A DNA stretch of 64,000 nucleotides from Bradyrhizobium sp. WD16. Lineage in GTDB: Bacteria > Pseudomonadota > Alphaproteobacteria > Rhizobiales > Xanthobacteraceae. Positions within the stretch are counted from its first letter, which is position 1. Every line of letters starts with the position of its first letter. Position numbers and translations under genes: made by a program. Location: positions 3,585,501-3,649,500 of the forward strand of contig NZ_CP028908.1 of assembly GCF_024181725.1 (NCBI RefSeq), given 5' to 3'. Positions 18,570 through 26,466 of this stretch are shown in pieces. A model generated the notes under the pieces. It saw only the letters and a list, made by a program, of their open reading frames with translations. It did not search any database and was not told the DNA's origin.

Positions 18570-18899
18570 TCCTGAAATAGCTCCCAGCCCGCTTGCATCC
18601 AATCGCAACGCTGGCGCGAAGGCATGCCGAAACACACATGTTTGTTTGGTTGTAGGATCGGCCGCAGCAACTGGTTGTGGCAGGCCCGTCGTCGAGGCTG
18701 GGACTGCGGTGGCGGGAATAAGTGGTGGTTATGGAACCGCGCCCCAGCGCTGCGGCGATGACCCGTGAGGAAGTGCGAAAATCCTGTTAGCTTGGGTCCA
18801 ACTGGGATCCTGGGAATTAGGCGTAATTCCTCTTGGCATCTGGCATGCCAGAACGTACAGTCGATCCCTGTCGGCGGGGCGGAAGCGAGAAAAATCCTG
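18570..18899. other. Intergenic region upstream of the formate dehydrogenase genes
   Basis: 330 bases without a credible gene. It must hold the promoters of the lipoprotein (minus) and formate dehydrogenase (plus). An 18-base inverted repeat GGAATTA-GGCG-TAATTCC lies at 18813-18830, about 70 bases before the dehydrogenase start. Confidence 0.6.
18813..18830 (+). promoter_or_regulatory. Inverted repeat, candidate operator of the formate dehydrogenase operon
   Basis: Perfect 7+4+7 palindrome GGAATTA-GGCG-TAATTCC in otherwise GC-rich DNA upstream of the plus-strand dehydrogenase genes. The symmetry and position suit a dimeric regulator; the regulator is unknown. Confidence 0.4.
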
Positions 18900-20636
18900 A
18901 TGAGCAGCAACGGGATACATCCAGAGGACCGGCACGCTGAGGACCCGCGCAAGGTGCGGCCCTTCGAGCATCCGGGCGAGGGGCGGGGGCACGCCAAGCC
19001 GACGCCCAAGGGGCGCCAGGTTGATCCGGGCGCCGCGGATGAGATCGCCATGCTGCTCGGCAACCGGCCGCGCCGGCGCGACCTGCTGATCGAGCATCTC
19101 CATCTCGTTCAGGACACCTATCATCAGATCTCGGCGGCGCACCTTGCGGCGCTCGCCGACGAGATGAAGCTGTCCTTCGCGGAGGTGTTCGAGACCGCAA
19201 CCTTTTACGCCCATTTCGACGTCGTGAAGGAAGGCGACGAGAGCATTCCGCCGCTGACCATCCGTGTCTGCGACTCCATCACCTGCGCCATGCTGGGCGC
19301 CGGCAAGCTCTACTCGGAATTGCAGCGTCAGGCCGGCCCGAACGTGCGGGTGGTGCGCGCCCCTTGTGTCGGGCTGTGCGATGTCGCGCCGGTTGCCGAG
19401 GTCGGGCATCACTTCGTCCAGGAGGCGACGCCCGCAGAGGTTCTTGCCACTGCCGAGCGCGGCGACACCCATCAGCATATTCCTGCCTACGTGGACTATG
19501 ACGCCTATGTGCAGGGTGGCGGCTATAAGCTGCTCAACGACCTCCGGGCCGGTCGTATCGGCAAGGAAGACATCCTCAAGGTGCTGGACGATTCCAGTCT
19601 GCGTGGTCTCGGCGGTGCCGGCTTCCCCACCGGCCGCAAATGGCGCGCCGTTCTCGGCGAGCCCGGGTCGCGGCTGATGGCGGTGAACGGCGACGAGGGC
19701 GAACCCGGCACGTTCAAGGATCGCCTCTATCTCAACGGCGACCCGCACCGCTTTCTCGAGGGGACGCTGATCGCCGCCCATGTGGTCGAGGCCGAGGACG
19801 TCTACATCTACCTGCGCGACGAATATCCGGCCGCTCGCGAGATCCTGACCCGCGAGATCGCGAAACTGCCCCCGGACGGGCCGCGCCTGCATATGCGCCG
19901 TGGCGCCGGCGCCTATATCTGCGGCGAGGAATCCTCGCTGCTGGAGAGTATCGAGGGCAAGCGCGGCCTGCCTCGGCACAAGCCGCCCTATCCGTTCCAG
20001 GTCGGACTGTTCGGCCAGCCGACGCTGATCAACAATGTCGAGACCCTGTACTGGGTGCGCGACCTCGTCGAGAAGGGCGCGTCGTGGTGGACCTCCCAGG
20101 GCCGCAATGGCCGTCATGGGCTGCGCAGCTATTCGGTGTCCGGACGGGTGAAGAATCCGGGCGTCAAGCTGGCCCCGGCTGGACTGACCATCCGGGAACT
20201 GATCGGGGAATATTGCGGCGGCATGGCCGAAGGCCACAACTTCCGCGCATATCTGCCGGGCGGCGCCTCGGGCGGCATCCTGCCGGCGAGCATGGGCGAC
20301 ATTCCGCTCGATTTCGGCACATTGGAGAAATACGGCTGCTTCATCGGTTCGGCGGCGATCGTCGTGCTGTCCGATCACGATGACGTCAAGCAAGCGGCGC
20401 TCAATCTGATGCGCTTCTTCGAGGATGAAAGCTGCGGCCAGTGCACGCCGTGTCGGGTCGGCACCCAGAAGGCCGCGGTCCTGATGCAGGAGCGGGTCTG
20501 GAACCGGCCTTTGCTGGAGGAATTGAGCCAGACCATGCGGGATGCCTCGATCTGCGGGCTCGGCCAGGCGGCCTCGAATCCGCTGATCTGCGTGATTAGG
20601 TATTTCCCCGAGGAATTCGCGGAGGCGGCCGAATGA
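18900..20636 (+). CDS. NAD-dependent formate dehydrogenase, fused gamma-beta subunit
   Basis: 578 aa fusion. The N-terminal third is NuoE/FdsG-like (2Fe-2S ligands in IRVCDSITCAMLGAG and APCVGLCDVAP). The rest is NuoF/FdsB-like: LRGLGGAGFPTGRKWRAV and NGDEGEPGTFKDR bind FMN and NADH, GAGAYICGEESSLLESIEGK follows, and CGQCTPCRVGTQ with a later Cys (DASICGLG) ligates a 4Fe-4S cluster. It passes electrons from the alpha subunit to NAD+. This fused form matches FDH1-type enzymes rather than the separate FdsG and FdsB of Rhodobacter or Cupriavidus. ATG at 18900; its stop overlaps the alpha-subunit ATG. Confidence 0.9.
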   Translation: MSSNGIHPEDRHAEDPRKVRPFEHPGEGRGHAKPTPKGRQVDPGAADEIAMLLGNRPRRRDLLIEHLHLVQDTYHQISAAHLAALADEMKLSFAEVFETATFYAHFDVVKEGDESIPPLTIRVCDSITCAMLGAGKLYSELQRQAGPNVRVVRAPCVGLCDVAPVAEVGHHFVQEATPAEVLATAERGDTHQHIPAYVDYDAYVQGGGYKLLNDLRAGRIGKEDILKVLDDSSLRGLGGAGFPTGRKWRAVLGEPGSRLMAVNGDEGEPGTFKDRLYLNGDPHRFLEGTLIAAHVVEAEDVYIYLRDEYPAAREILTREIAKLPPDGPRLHMRRGAGAYICGEESSLLESIEGKRGLPRHKPPYPFQVGLFGQPTLINNVETLYWVRDLVEKGASWWTSQGRNGRHGLRSYSVSGRVKNPGVKLAPAGLTIRELIGEYCGGMAEGHNFRAYLPGGASGGILPASMGDIPLDFGTLEKYGCFIGSAAIVVLSDHDDVKQAALNLMRFFEDESCGQCTPCRVGTQKAAVLMQERVWNRPLLEELSQTMRDASICGLGQAASNPLICVIRYFPEEFAEAAE

Positions 20637-23407
20637 CCAAGCCCCAGACCATTGCCTTCGAACTCGATGGCCGCGAGGTCCTGGCACGTCCGGGCGAAAC
20701 GATCTGGCAGGTCGCCGAGCGCCTCGGTACCGAGATTCCGCATCTGTGCTATTCGCCCGCGCCGGACTATCGCGCCGACGGCAATTGCCGCGCCTGCATG
20801 GTCGAGATCGAGGGCGAGCGCGTGCTCGCCGCGTCGTGCAAGCGCATGCCGACGGCGGGCATGAAGGTGACGACCGAAAGCCTGCGCGCCTCAGCCGCGC
20901 GCAAGATGGTGATGGAACTCTTGGTCGCCGATCAGCCGGCTCGTGCCACGGCCCATGATCCGGATTCGAAGTTCTGGCACTGGGCGGAGCGGGTCGGCGT
21001 CACGGAGAGCCGCTTTCCGGCGGCCGGGCGCCGGGCCGGCGATGCCAGCCATCCCGCCATGCGCGTCAACCTCGATGCCTGCATTCAGTGCGGGTTGTGC
21101 GTCCGCGCCTGCCGCGAGGTCCAGGTCAACGACGTGATTGGCATGGCCTATCGCAATGCCGGCGCCAAGATCGTGTTCGACTTCGACGACCCCATGGGCC
21201 AATCCACCTGCGTCGCCTGCGGCGAATGCGTCCAGGCTTGCCCCACCGGTGCCCTGATGCCCGCCGCGCTGCTCGACGACAGGCAGACCCGGACGGTCTA
21301 TGCCGACCGCAAGGTCGATTCGCTTTGTCCGTTCTGCGGCGTCGGCTGCCAGGTCACCTATCAGGTCAAGGACGAGAAGATCGTCTATGCCGAAGGTCGC
21401 GATGGCCCGGCCAATCACAACCGGCTCTGCGTCAAGGGCCGCTTCGGCTTCGACTACATCCACCACCCGCATCGGCTGACCAAGCCGCTGGTGCGGCTGC
21501 CGAAGGCGCGGAAGGACGCCAACGATCAGGTCGATCCTGCCGATCCCTTCACCCACTTCCGCGAAGCGTCGTGGGAAGAGGCGCTCGACATCGCCGCCAA
21601 GGGGCTCGTCAAGATCCGCGACGAGAAGGGCCCCAAGGCACTGGCCGGCTTCGGCTCCGCCAAGGGCTCCAACGAAGAGGCCTATCTGTTCCAGAAGCTG
21701 GTGCGCACCGGCTTTCGCTCCAACAATGTCGACCACTGCACCCGGCTGTGCCATGCCTCGTCGGTGGCGGCGCTGATGGAGGGGCTCAATTCCGGCGCGG
21801 TATCGGCCCCCTTCGCCGCCGCCATGGACGCCGAGGTGATCATCGTGATCGGCGCCAATCCGACGGTCAATCATCCCGTCGCCGCCACCTACATCAAGAA
21901 CGCCGCCCAGCGCGGCGCCAAGCTGGTCGTGATGGACCCGCGGCGGCAGACGCTGTCGCGGCATGCCTACAAGCATCTCGCCTTCAAGCCGGGCAGCGAC
22001 GTCGCGATGCTGAATGCGATGCTCAACACCATCGTCACCGAGGGGCTGACGGACGAACAGTACATCGCCGGCTATACTGAGGGTTTCGACGATCTCAAGG
22101 AGCGCATCAAGGACTTCACGCCGGAAAAGATGGAGCCGATCTGCGGCGTTCCGGCGGAGACACTGCGGGAAGTCGCGCGCCTCTACGCGACCTCGCGCGC
22201 CTCGATCATCTTCTGGGGCATGGGTATCAGCCAGCATGTCCATGGCACCGACAATGCGCGCTGCCTGATCGCGCTCGCGCTCGTCACCGGTCAGATCGGC
22301 CGGCCCGGCACCGGACTGCATCCGCTGCGTGGCCAGAATAACGTTCAGGGCGCCTCCGATGCCGGCCTCATTCCGATGTTCCTGCCGGATTACCAGCCGG
22401 TGGGGCGCGCCGACCTGCGCGAGCCCTTCGAGAAACTGTGGCACCAGGAGCTCGATCCCAACCGCGGCCTCACCGTGGTGGAGATCATGAATGCCATCCA
22501 TGCCGGCGAGATACACGGCATGTATATCGAGGGCGAAAATCCCGCGATGTCGGATCCGGACCTGCAACATGCCCGCGAGGCATTGGCCAAGCTCGACCAT
22601 CTCGTGGTTCAGGACCTGTTCGTCACCGAGACCGCCTTCCACGCCGACGTGATCCTGCCGGCCTCGGCCTTTGCCGAGAAGGTCGGCACCTTCACCAACA
22701 CCGACCGGCGTGTGCAGATCGCCCGCCAGGTCATCGACCCGCCGAGCGGCGCCCGCCAGGACCTGTGGATCATTCAGGAGATCGCGCGCCGCATGGGCCT
22801 GCCGTGGGACTATGCCGGTCCGGCCGACGTCTTCGCGGAGATGACGCAGGTCATGCCCTCGCTCAAGAACATCACCTGGGAGCGGCTGGAGAACGAAGGC
22901 GCCGTCACCTATCCCGTCGATTCGCCCGACAAGCCGGGCAACGAGATCATCTTCACCACCGGCTTCCCCACCGAGAGCGGCCGCGGCAAGATCGTCCCGG
23001 CCCACGTCGTCCCGCCGGATGAATTGCCCGACGGCGAATATCCCATGGTGCTGTCCACCGGGCGGGTGCTCGAGCACTGGCACACCGGCTCCATGACCCG
23101 CCGCGCCGGCGTGCTCGACCAGATCGAGCCCGAGGCGGTCGCCTTCATGGCGCCGAAAGACATGCGGCGGATGGGGCTCAAGCCCGGCGACTTCGCCCGG
23201 CTGATGACGCGGCGCGGGGCGGTGGAGATCAAGATCCGCGCCGACCGCGACGTGCCCGAGAACATGGTGTTCATGCCGTTCTGCTACGCCGAGGCGGCGG
23301 CCAATCTCCTGACCAACCCGGCGCTCGATCCCTTCGGCAAGATCCCGGAATTCAAGTTCTGCGCGGTCCGGGCCGAGCCGGTCGAACTGCACTCGGCGGC
23401 GGAGTGA
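20633..23407 (+). CDS. Formate dehydrogenase alpha subunit (bis-MGD, probably tungsten- or molybdenum-containing)
   Basis: 924 aa. In order: a 2Fe-2S domain (CYSPAPDYRADGNCRACMVE), two ferredoxin-type 4Fe-4S sites (CIQCGLCVRACREVQ and CVACGECVQACPTG), a catalytic-domain cluster (CPFCGVGCQVTYQV, HNRLCVKGRFG), and the bis-MGD domain with the metal-ligand Cys373-His374 in DHCTRLCHASS, then GMGISQHVHGTDNARCLIAL and RGQNNVQGASD. It oxidises formate to CO2 and is soluble, with no signal peptide. The ATG overlaps the preceding stop (ATGA). No fdsC/fdhD or fdsD gene follows; the tungstate importer and cofactor genes come next. Confidence 0.93.
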   Translation: MTKPQTIAFELDGREVLARPGETIWQVAERLGTEIPHLCYSPAPDYRADGNCRACMVEIEGERVLAASCKRMPTAGMKVTTESLRASAARKMVMELLVADQPARATAHDPDSKFWHWAERVGVTESRFPAAGRRAGDASHPAMRVNLDACIQCGLCVRACREVQVNDVIGMAYRNAGAKIVFDFDDPMGQSTCVACGECVQACPTGALMPAALLDDRQTRTVYADRKVDSLCPFCGVGCQVTYQVKDEKIVYAEGRDGPANHNRLCVKGRFGFDYIHHPHRLTKPLVRLPKARKDANDQVDPADPFTHFREASWEEALDIAAKGLVKIRDEKGPKALAGFGSAKGSNEEAYLFQKLVRTGFRSNNVDHCTRLCHASSVAALMEGLNSGAVSAPFAAAMDAEVIIVIGANPTVNHPVAATYIKNAAQRGAKLVVMDPRRQTLSRHAYKHLAFKPGSDVAMLNAMLNTIVTEGLTDEQYIAGYTEGFDDLKERIKDFTPEKMEPICGVPAETLREVARLYATSRASIIFWGMGISQHVHGTDNARCLIALALVTGQIGRPGTGLHPLRGQNNVQGASDAGLIPMFLPDYQPVGRADLREPFEKLWHQELDPNRGLTVVEIMNAIHAGEIHGMYIEGENPAMSDPDLQHAREALAKLDHLVVQDLFVTETAFHADVILPASAFAEKVGTFTNTDRRVQIARQVIDPPSGARQDLWIIQEIARRMGLPWDYAGPADVFAEMTQVMPSLKNITWERLENEGAVTYPVDSPDKPGNEIIFTTGFPTESGRGKIVPAHVVPPDELPDGEYPMVLSTGRVLEHWHTGSMTRRAGVLDQIEPEAVAFMAPKDMRRMGLKPGDFARLMTRRGAVEIKIRADRDVPENMVFMPFCYAEAAANLLTNPALDPFGKIPEFKFCAVRAEPVELHSAAE

Positions 23408-23414
23408 CGCGGCG

Positions 23415-23492
23415 CTAGTGTGGCGTCTCGCAATTGCCTATGCCTTTGCGGCAAGCCTCTCATAGGCAATTGCGAGACATAAGCCACACTAG
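23415..23492 (+). repeat. Palindromic repeat type B
   Basis: Starts 8 bases after the formate dehydrogenase stop. Same arms as the other type B copies. On this strand the hairpin is followed by CTTTTTGATTTTG, so it could act as a terminator. Confidence 0.93.
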
Positions 23493-23505
23493 CTTTTTGA
23501 TTTTG

Positions 23506-23580
23506 CTAGTGTCCCGATGTCTCCGAATGACCGTGCGAGGGTGAGGCAAACGAAGCGGTAATTCGGAGACGGGACACTAG
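23506..23580 (+). repeat. Palindromic repeat type A (first copy)
   Basis: Hairpin with outer arms CTAGTGTCCC / GGGACACTAG. Completes the B-linker-A composite 23415-23580 and shares its right CTAG with the next element. Confidence 0.93.
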
Positions 23581-23654
23581 TGCGGTGGATCTGACGCTCG
23601 TATCCGTATTGCAGCGAGTTCTTCGTACGAGCGTCAGATCCAAAACCGCACTAG
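23577..23654 (+). repeat. Palindromic repeat type C (first copy)
   Basis: CTAG-bounded hairpin with outer arms CTAGTGCGGT / ACCGCACTAG and inner arms ATCTGACGCTCGTA / TACGAGCGTCAGAT. Type C is seen only in this cluster. Confidence 0.92.
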
Positions 23655-23667
23655 CTTTTTGATTTTG

Positions 23668-23742
23668 CTAGTGTCCCGATGTCTCCGAATGACCGTGCGA
23701 GGGTGAGGCAAACGAAGCGGTAATTCGGAGACGGAACACTAG
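23668..23742 (+). repeat. Palindromic repeat type A (second copy)
   Basis: Nearly identical to the copy at 23506-23580 (GGAACACTAG in place of GGGACACTAG at the right end). Exactly 162 bases downstream of it. Confidence 0.93.
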
Positions 23743-23816
23743 TGCGGTGGATCTGACGCTCGTATCCGTATTGCAGCGAGTTCTTCGTACGAGCGTCAGA
23801 TCCAAAACCGCACTAG
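23739..23816 (+). repeat. Palindromic repeat type C (second copy)
   Basis: Same sequence as the copy 162 bases upstream. The A-C-linker unit is thus tandemly duplicated (23506-23667 and 23668-23829). Confidence 0.92.
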
Positions 23817-23829
23817 CTTTTTGATTTTG

Positions 23830-23905
23830 CTAGTGTCCCTTTGGTTCTAACGTTCGTAGAAGTGCTCGCCGCAAGGGAAGACGAACGTTAGAACCGGGAC
23901 GCTAG
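23830..23905 (+). repeat. Palindromic repeat type D
   Basis: CTAG-bounded hairpin with outer arms CTAGTGTCCC / GGGACGCTAG and inner arms GGTTCTAACGTTCGT / ACGAACGTTAGAACC. The only complete type D copy; remnants occur at 11776-11852 and 40075-40111. Confidence 0.9.
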
Positions 23906-24128
23906 ACGTTGCCAGCGGCGGGGCCGGGCGGGTAAATTAATCGTCCCTCCATATCCAGCCCTTGGTGCCGGCGGGCGGCCGGTGCGCGTCCGGGCAGTCG
24001 GGGTGCGGCGAGGGACGTCTGCTCAATTCCACCCGCCCCCTTCTGTCGGGATGCCGGTCTGCGGTAAACTCCCTTCCCGGGCGGAGGGAATGGGATGCCC
24101 GCCTGCAAACTGGAGTTGATACCGCACG
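23906..24128. other. Leader region of the tungstate transporter operon
   Basis: About 220 bases between the repeat array and tupB, GC-rich, with a possible hairpin CTCCCTTCCCGGGCGGAGGGA near 24070. I cannot match it to a molybdenum/tungsten cofactor riboswitch or a ModE-type site by eye. Confidence 0.35.
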
Positions 24129-24821
24129 ATGCCCGGCGCGCTTGATGCATGGCACCTGATCGTGAGTGGCGACGCGACGCTGTTCGCGATCGTACGGCTG
24201 TCGTTGCTGGTCAGCCTGTCGGCGGTGATGCTCGCCGCCATGGTCGGATTGCCGTTCGGTGCGTTTCTCGCCCTGGTGCGGTTTCCGGGACGTGATGTCG
24301 TCGTCGTGGCGCTGAATGCCTTCATGGGACTGCCGCCGGTGGTGGTCGGGCTCGCCCTCTACCTTCTGCTGTCGCGCTCGGGACCGCTTGGACATTTCGG
24401 CCTGCTGTTCACGCCCACGGCCATGATCTTCGCTCAGGCTGCGCTGATCCTGCCGATCATTGCCGCTTTGACGCGGCAGACGGTTGAGGATATGTGGAGC
24501 GAATATCGCGATGAACTGACGGCCATGGATGTCGGCCCGCTCGACCGTGTGACGACACTGCTGTGGGACGCCCGCATCAGCCTGGTCACTGCGCTGCTCG
24601 CCGGGTTCGGCCGGGCCGCCGCCGAGGTAGGCGCGGTGATGATCGTCGGCGGTAATATCGACGGCTTCACCCGCACCATGACCACGGCGATCGCGCTCGA
24701 GACTTCCAAGGGCGACCTCGCGCTGGCCATGGGGCTCGGCCTGATCCTGGTCGTGCTCGTGCTCGCCATCAATGCCGCTGCCTGGGGCGTGCGCGCCGTG
24801 GCCGAGCGGCAGGCGATATGA
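24129..24821 (+). CDS. tupB: Tungstate ABC transporter permease
   Basis: 230 aa with 5-6 membrane helices. The ABC-contact loop reads EYRDELTAMDVGPLDRVTTL and is followed by GFGRAAAEVGAVMIVGGNID, close to TupB/WtpB-like permeases. It forms the inner-membrane channel of the tungstate importer with the ATPase and binding protein encoded next. ATG at 24129; the GGAG upstream is 15 bases away, a long spacing, so the start is only fairly sure. Its stop overlaps the ATPase start (ATGA). Confidence 0.88.
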   Translation: MPGALDAWHLIVSGDATLFAIVRLSLLVSLSAVMLAAMVGLPFGAFLALVRFPGRDVVVVALNAFMGLPPVVVGLALYLLLSRSGPLGHFGLLFTPTAMIFAQAALILPIIAALTRQTVEDMWSEYRDELTAMDVGPLDRVTTLLWDARISLVTALLAGFGRAAAEVGAVMIVGGNIDGFTRTMTTAIALETSKGDLALAMGLGLILVVLVLAINAAAWGVRAVAERQAI

Positions 24822-25543
24822 TGCGTGCGCCGCTCAGCGAATTGCCGGTGGTTCTGGAGCACGTCACGCTTGACGCAGGCCCGGCGCGGCTGCTCGACGA
24901 TGTCGATCTGACGATCGCACCCGGTCCGCCGACCGTGATCGTCGGCCCGAACGGCGCCGGCAAGTCGTCTCTGCTGCGTGTCCTGATGGGGCTCGCTGCG
25001 CCGACCTCGGGCCGCATCACCTGGGGTGGCCGCGAGGGCTCGGGCTTCAAGCGCCGCGCGCTGCTATTCCAGCGGCCGGTGATGCTGCGCCGCTCGGCCG
25101 CAGGCAACATCGTCTATGCGCTGCGTCAGTCCGGCGCCAGCCGGCGCGAGGTGCCGGCGCGGCTGGCGGTGCTGCTGGCGCAGGTCGGCCTGACCGAGCT
25201 GGGCGAGCGGCCGGCGCGGCGGCTGTCCGGCGGCGAGCAGCAACGCCTGGCGCTTGCCCGTGCCTTCGCCCGCGATCCGGAACTCCTGCTGCTCGACGAG
25301 CCGACCGCGAGCCTCGACCCCGCTGCGACCAAAGCAGTCGAGGAAATCGTCCGCGCGGCATCGGGGGCCGGCATCAAGGTGGTGATGGCCTCGCATGACC
25401 TCGGCCAGGTTCGCCGCCTCGCCGGCGAGGTGGTCTTCATGCTGCGCGGAAGCGTCCGGGCGCGCGCCGCCACAGATGCGTTTTTCGATCGCCCCCCGAA
25501 CGCCGAAGCCGCCGCCTTCCTGCGCGGCGAGATCGTCATCTGA
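24818..25543 (+). CDS. tupC: Tungstate ABC transporter ATP-binding protein
   Basis: 241 aa. Walker A VGPNGAGKSSLLRVL, Q-loop LLFQRPVML, signature RLSGGEQQRLALARAFARDP, Walker B LLLLDEPTASLDP and switch His in VMASHDLGQVRRLAGEV are all present. Energises tungstate uptake. ATG overlaps the tupB stop. The order B-C-A is one of the known tup layouts. Confidence 0.9.
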   Translation: MMRAPLSELPVVLEHVTLDAGPARLLDDVDLTIAPGPPTVIVGPNGAGKSSLLRVLMGLAAPTSGRITWGGREGSGFKRRALLFQRPVMLRRSAAGNIVYALRQSGASRREVPARLAVLLAQVGLTELGERPARRLSGGEQQRLALARAFARDPELLLLDEPTASLDPAATKAVEEIVRAASGAGIKVVMASHDLGQVRRLAGEVVFMLRGSVRARAATDAFFDRPPNAEAAAFLRGEIVI

Positions 25544-25563
25544 CCTCAGAGAAGGAGTTTCCC

Positions 25564-26412
25564 ATGTCGTCACGCAGGTCCTCGGCCCCAATTGCCGCGC
25601 TGCTCGCCTTGCTCGTCTTCGGCGCTGGCAGCATTGCACCAAGCTGCGCCGAAGATCGCTCCATCGTGGTGGCGTCCACCACGTCGACCCAGGATTCGGG
25701 GCTGTTCGGTCACATCCTGCCGCTGTTCAAGGCCAAGACCGGCATCGAGGTGAAGGTGATCGCGCAGGGCACCGGCCAGGCGCTGGACACCGCACGGCGC
25801 GGCGACGCCGATGTGGTCTTCGTGCATGCGCGGCCGCTGGAGGAAAAATTCCTCGCCGACGGCTTCGGCGTCAAACGTTACGACGTGATGTACAACGACT
25901 TCGTCCTGATCGGGCCGAAGGGCGATCCGGCCGGCGTCAAGGGGTCGAAGGACATCGTCTCCGCGCTGACCGCTATTCGTGACAAGGGCGCGCCGTTCGT
26001 CTCGCGCGGCGACCGTTCCGGCACGCATACCGCAGAGCTTGCGCTGTGGAAGCAGGCGGGGATCGATCCGTCGGCCGGCAAGGGCAGCTGGTACCGTGAC
26101 ATCGGCCAGGGCATGGGCGCGGCGCTCAACATGGCGAGCGCCAGCAATGCCTATCTGCTGTCCGACCGCGGCACCTGGATCTCGTTCAAGAACCGCGGCG
26201 ATCTCGATGTCTTGGTCGAGGGCGACAAGCGGCTGTTCAATCAATACGGCGTCATGCTGGTCAACCCCGGAAAATTCCCGAATGTGAAGGTGAAGGAGGG
26301 CCAGGCCTTCGTCGACTGGCTGATCTCGCCCGAAGGCCAGGCGGCGATCGCCGGCTACCGCATCGACGGCCAGCAGCTCTTCTTCCCGGATGCCGACAAG
26401 AACCGGTCGTGA
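25564..26412 (+). CDS. tupA: Tungstate-binding periplasmic protein
   Basis: 282 aa. The signal peptide ends near SIAPSCAED. The mature protein begins with SIVVASTTSTQDSGLFGHIL, the T-T-S-T-Q-D-S-G-L motif characteristic of TupA; GDADVVFVHARPLEEKFL and FVSRGDRSGTHTAELALW complete the oxyanion pocket. This motif separates TupA from ModA and WtpA, so tungstate rather than molybdate is the predicted ligand. ATG at 25564 with AAGGAG six to seven bases upstream, a strong RBS suited to a protein needed in excess over the permease. Confidence 0.93.
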   Translation: MSSRRSSAPIAALLALLVFGAGSIAPSCAEDRSIVVASTTSTQDSGLFGHILPLFKAKTGIEVKVIAQGTGQALDTARRGDADVVFVHARPLEEKFLADGFGVKRYDVMYNDFVLIGPKGDPAGVKGSKDIVSALTAIRDKGAPFVSRGDRSGTHTAELALWKQAGIDPSAGKGSWYRDIGQGMGAALNMASASNAYLLSDRGTWISFKNRGDLDVLVEGDKRLFNQYGVMLVNPGKFPNVKVKEGQAFVDWLISPEGQAAIAGYRIDGQQLFFPDADKNRS

Positions 26413-26466
26413 GGGCGCCCGGCGCCACGGTTGCGGATTGGTGACCCGATCGGTCACAGTCGGACC

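Noticed and set aside
20891-23392. 833-aa minus-strand frame opposite the formate dehydrogenase alpha gene
   Set aside because: A long antisense frame is common in GC-rich genes; the product is His/Asp/Gly-rich with no domain, while the plus strand has a full set of cofactor motifs.
23506-23905. Regularly spaced repeats as a possible CRISPR array
   Set aside because: Units are 162 bp, hairpins of several types with repeated, not unique, intervals; no cas genes.
23906-24128. Molybdenum/tungsten cofactor riboswitch before tupB
   Set aside because: I looked for a conserved stem arrangement but could not align any; a covariance-model search would decide.
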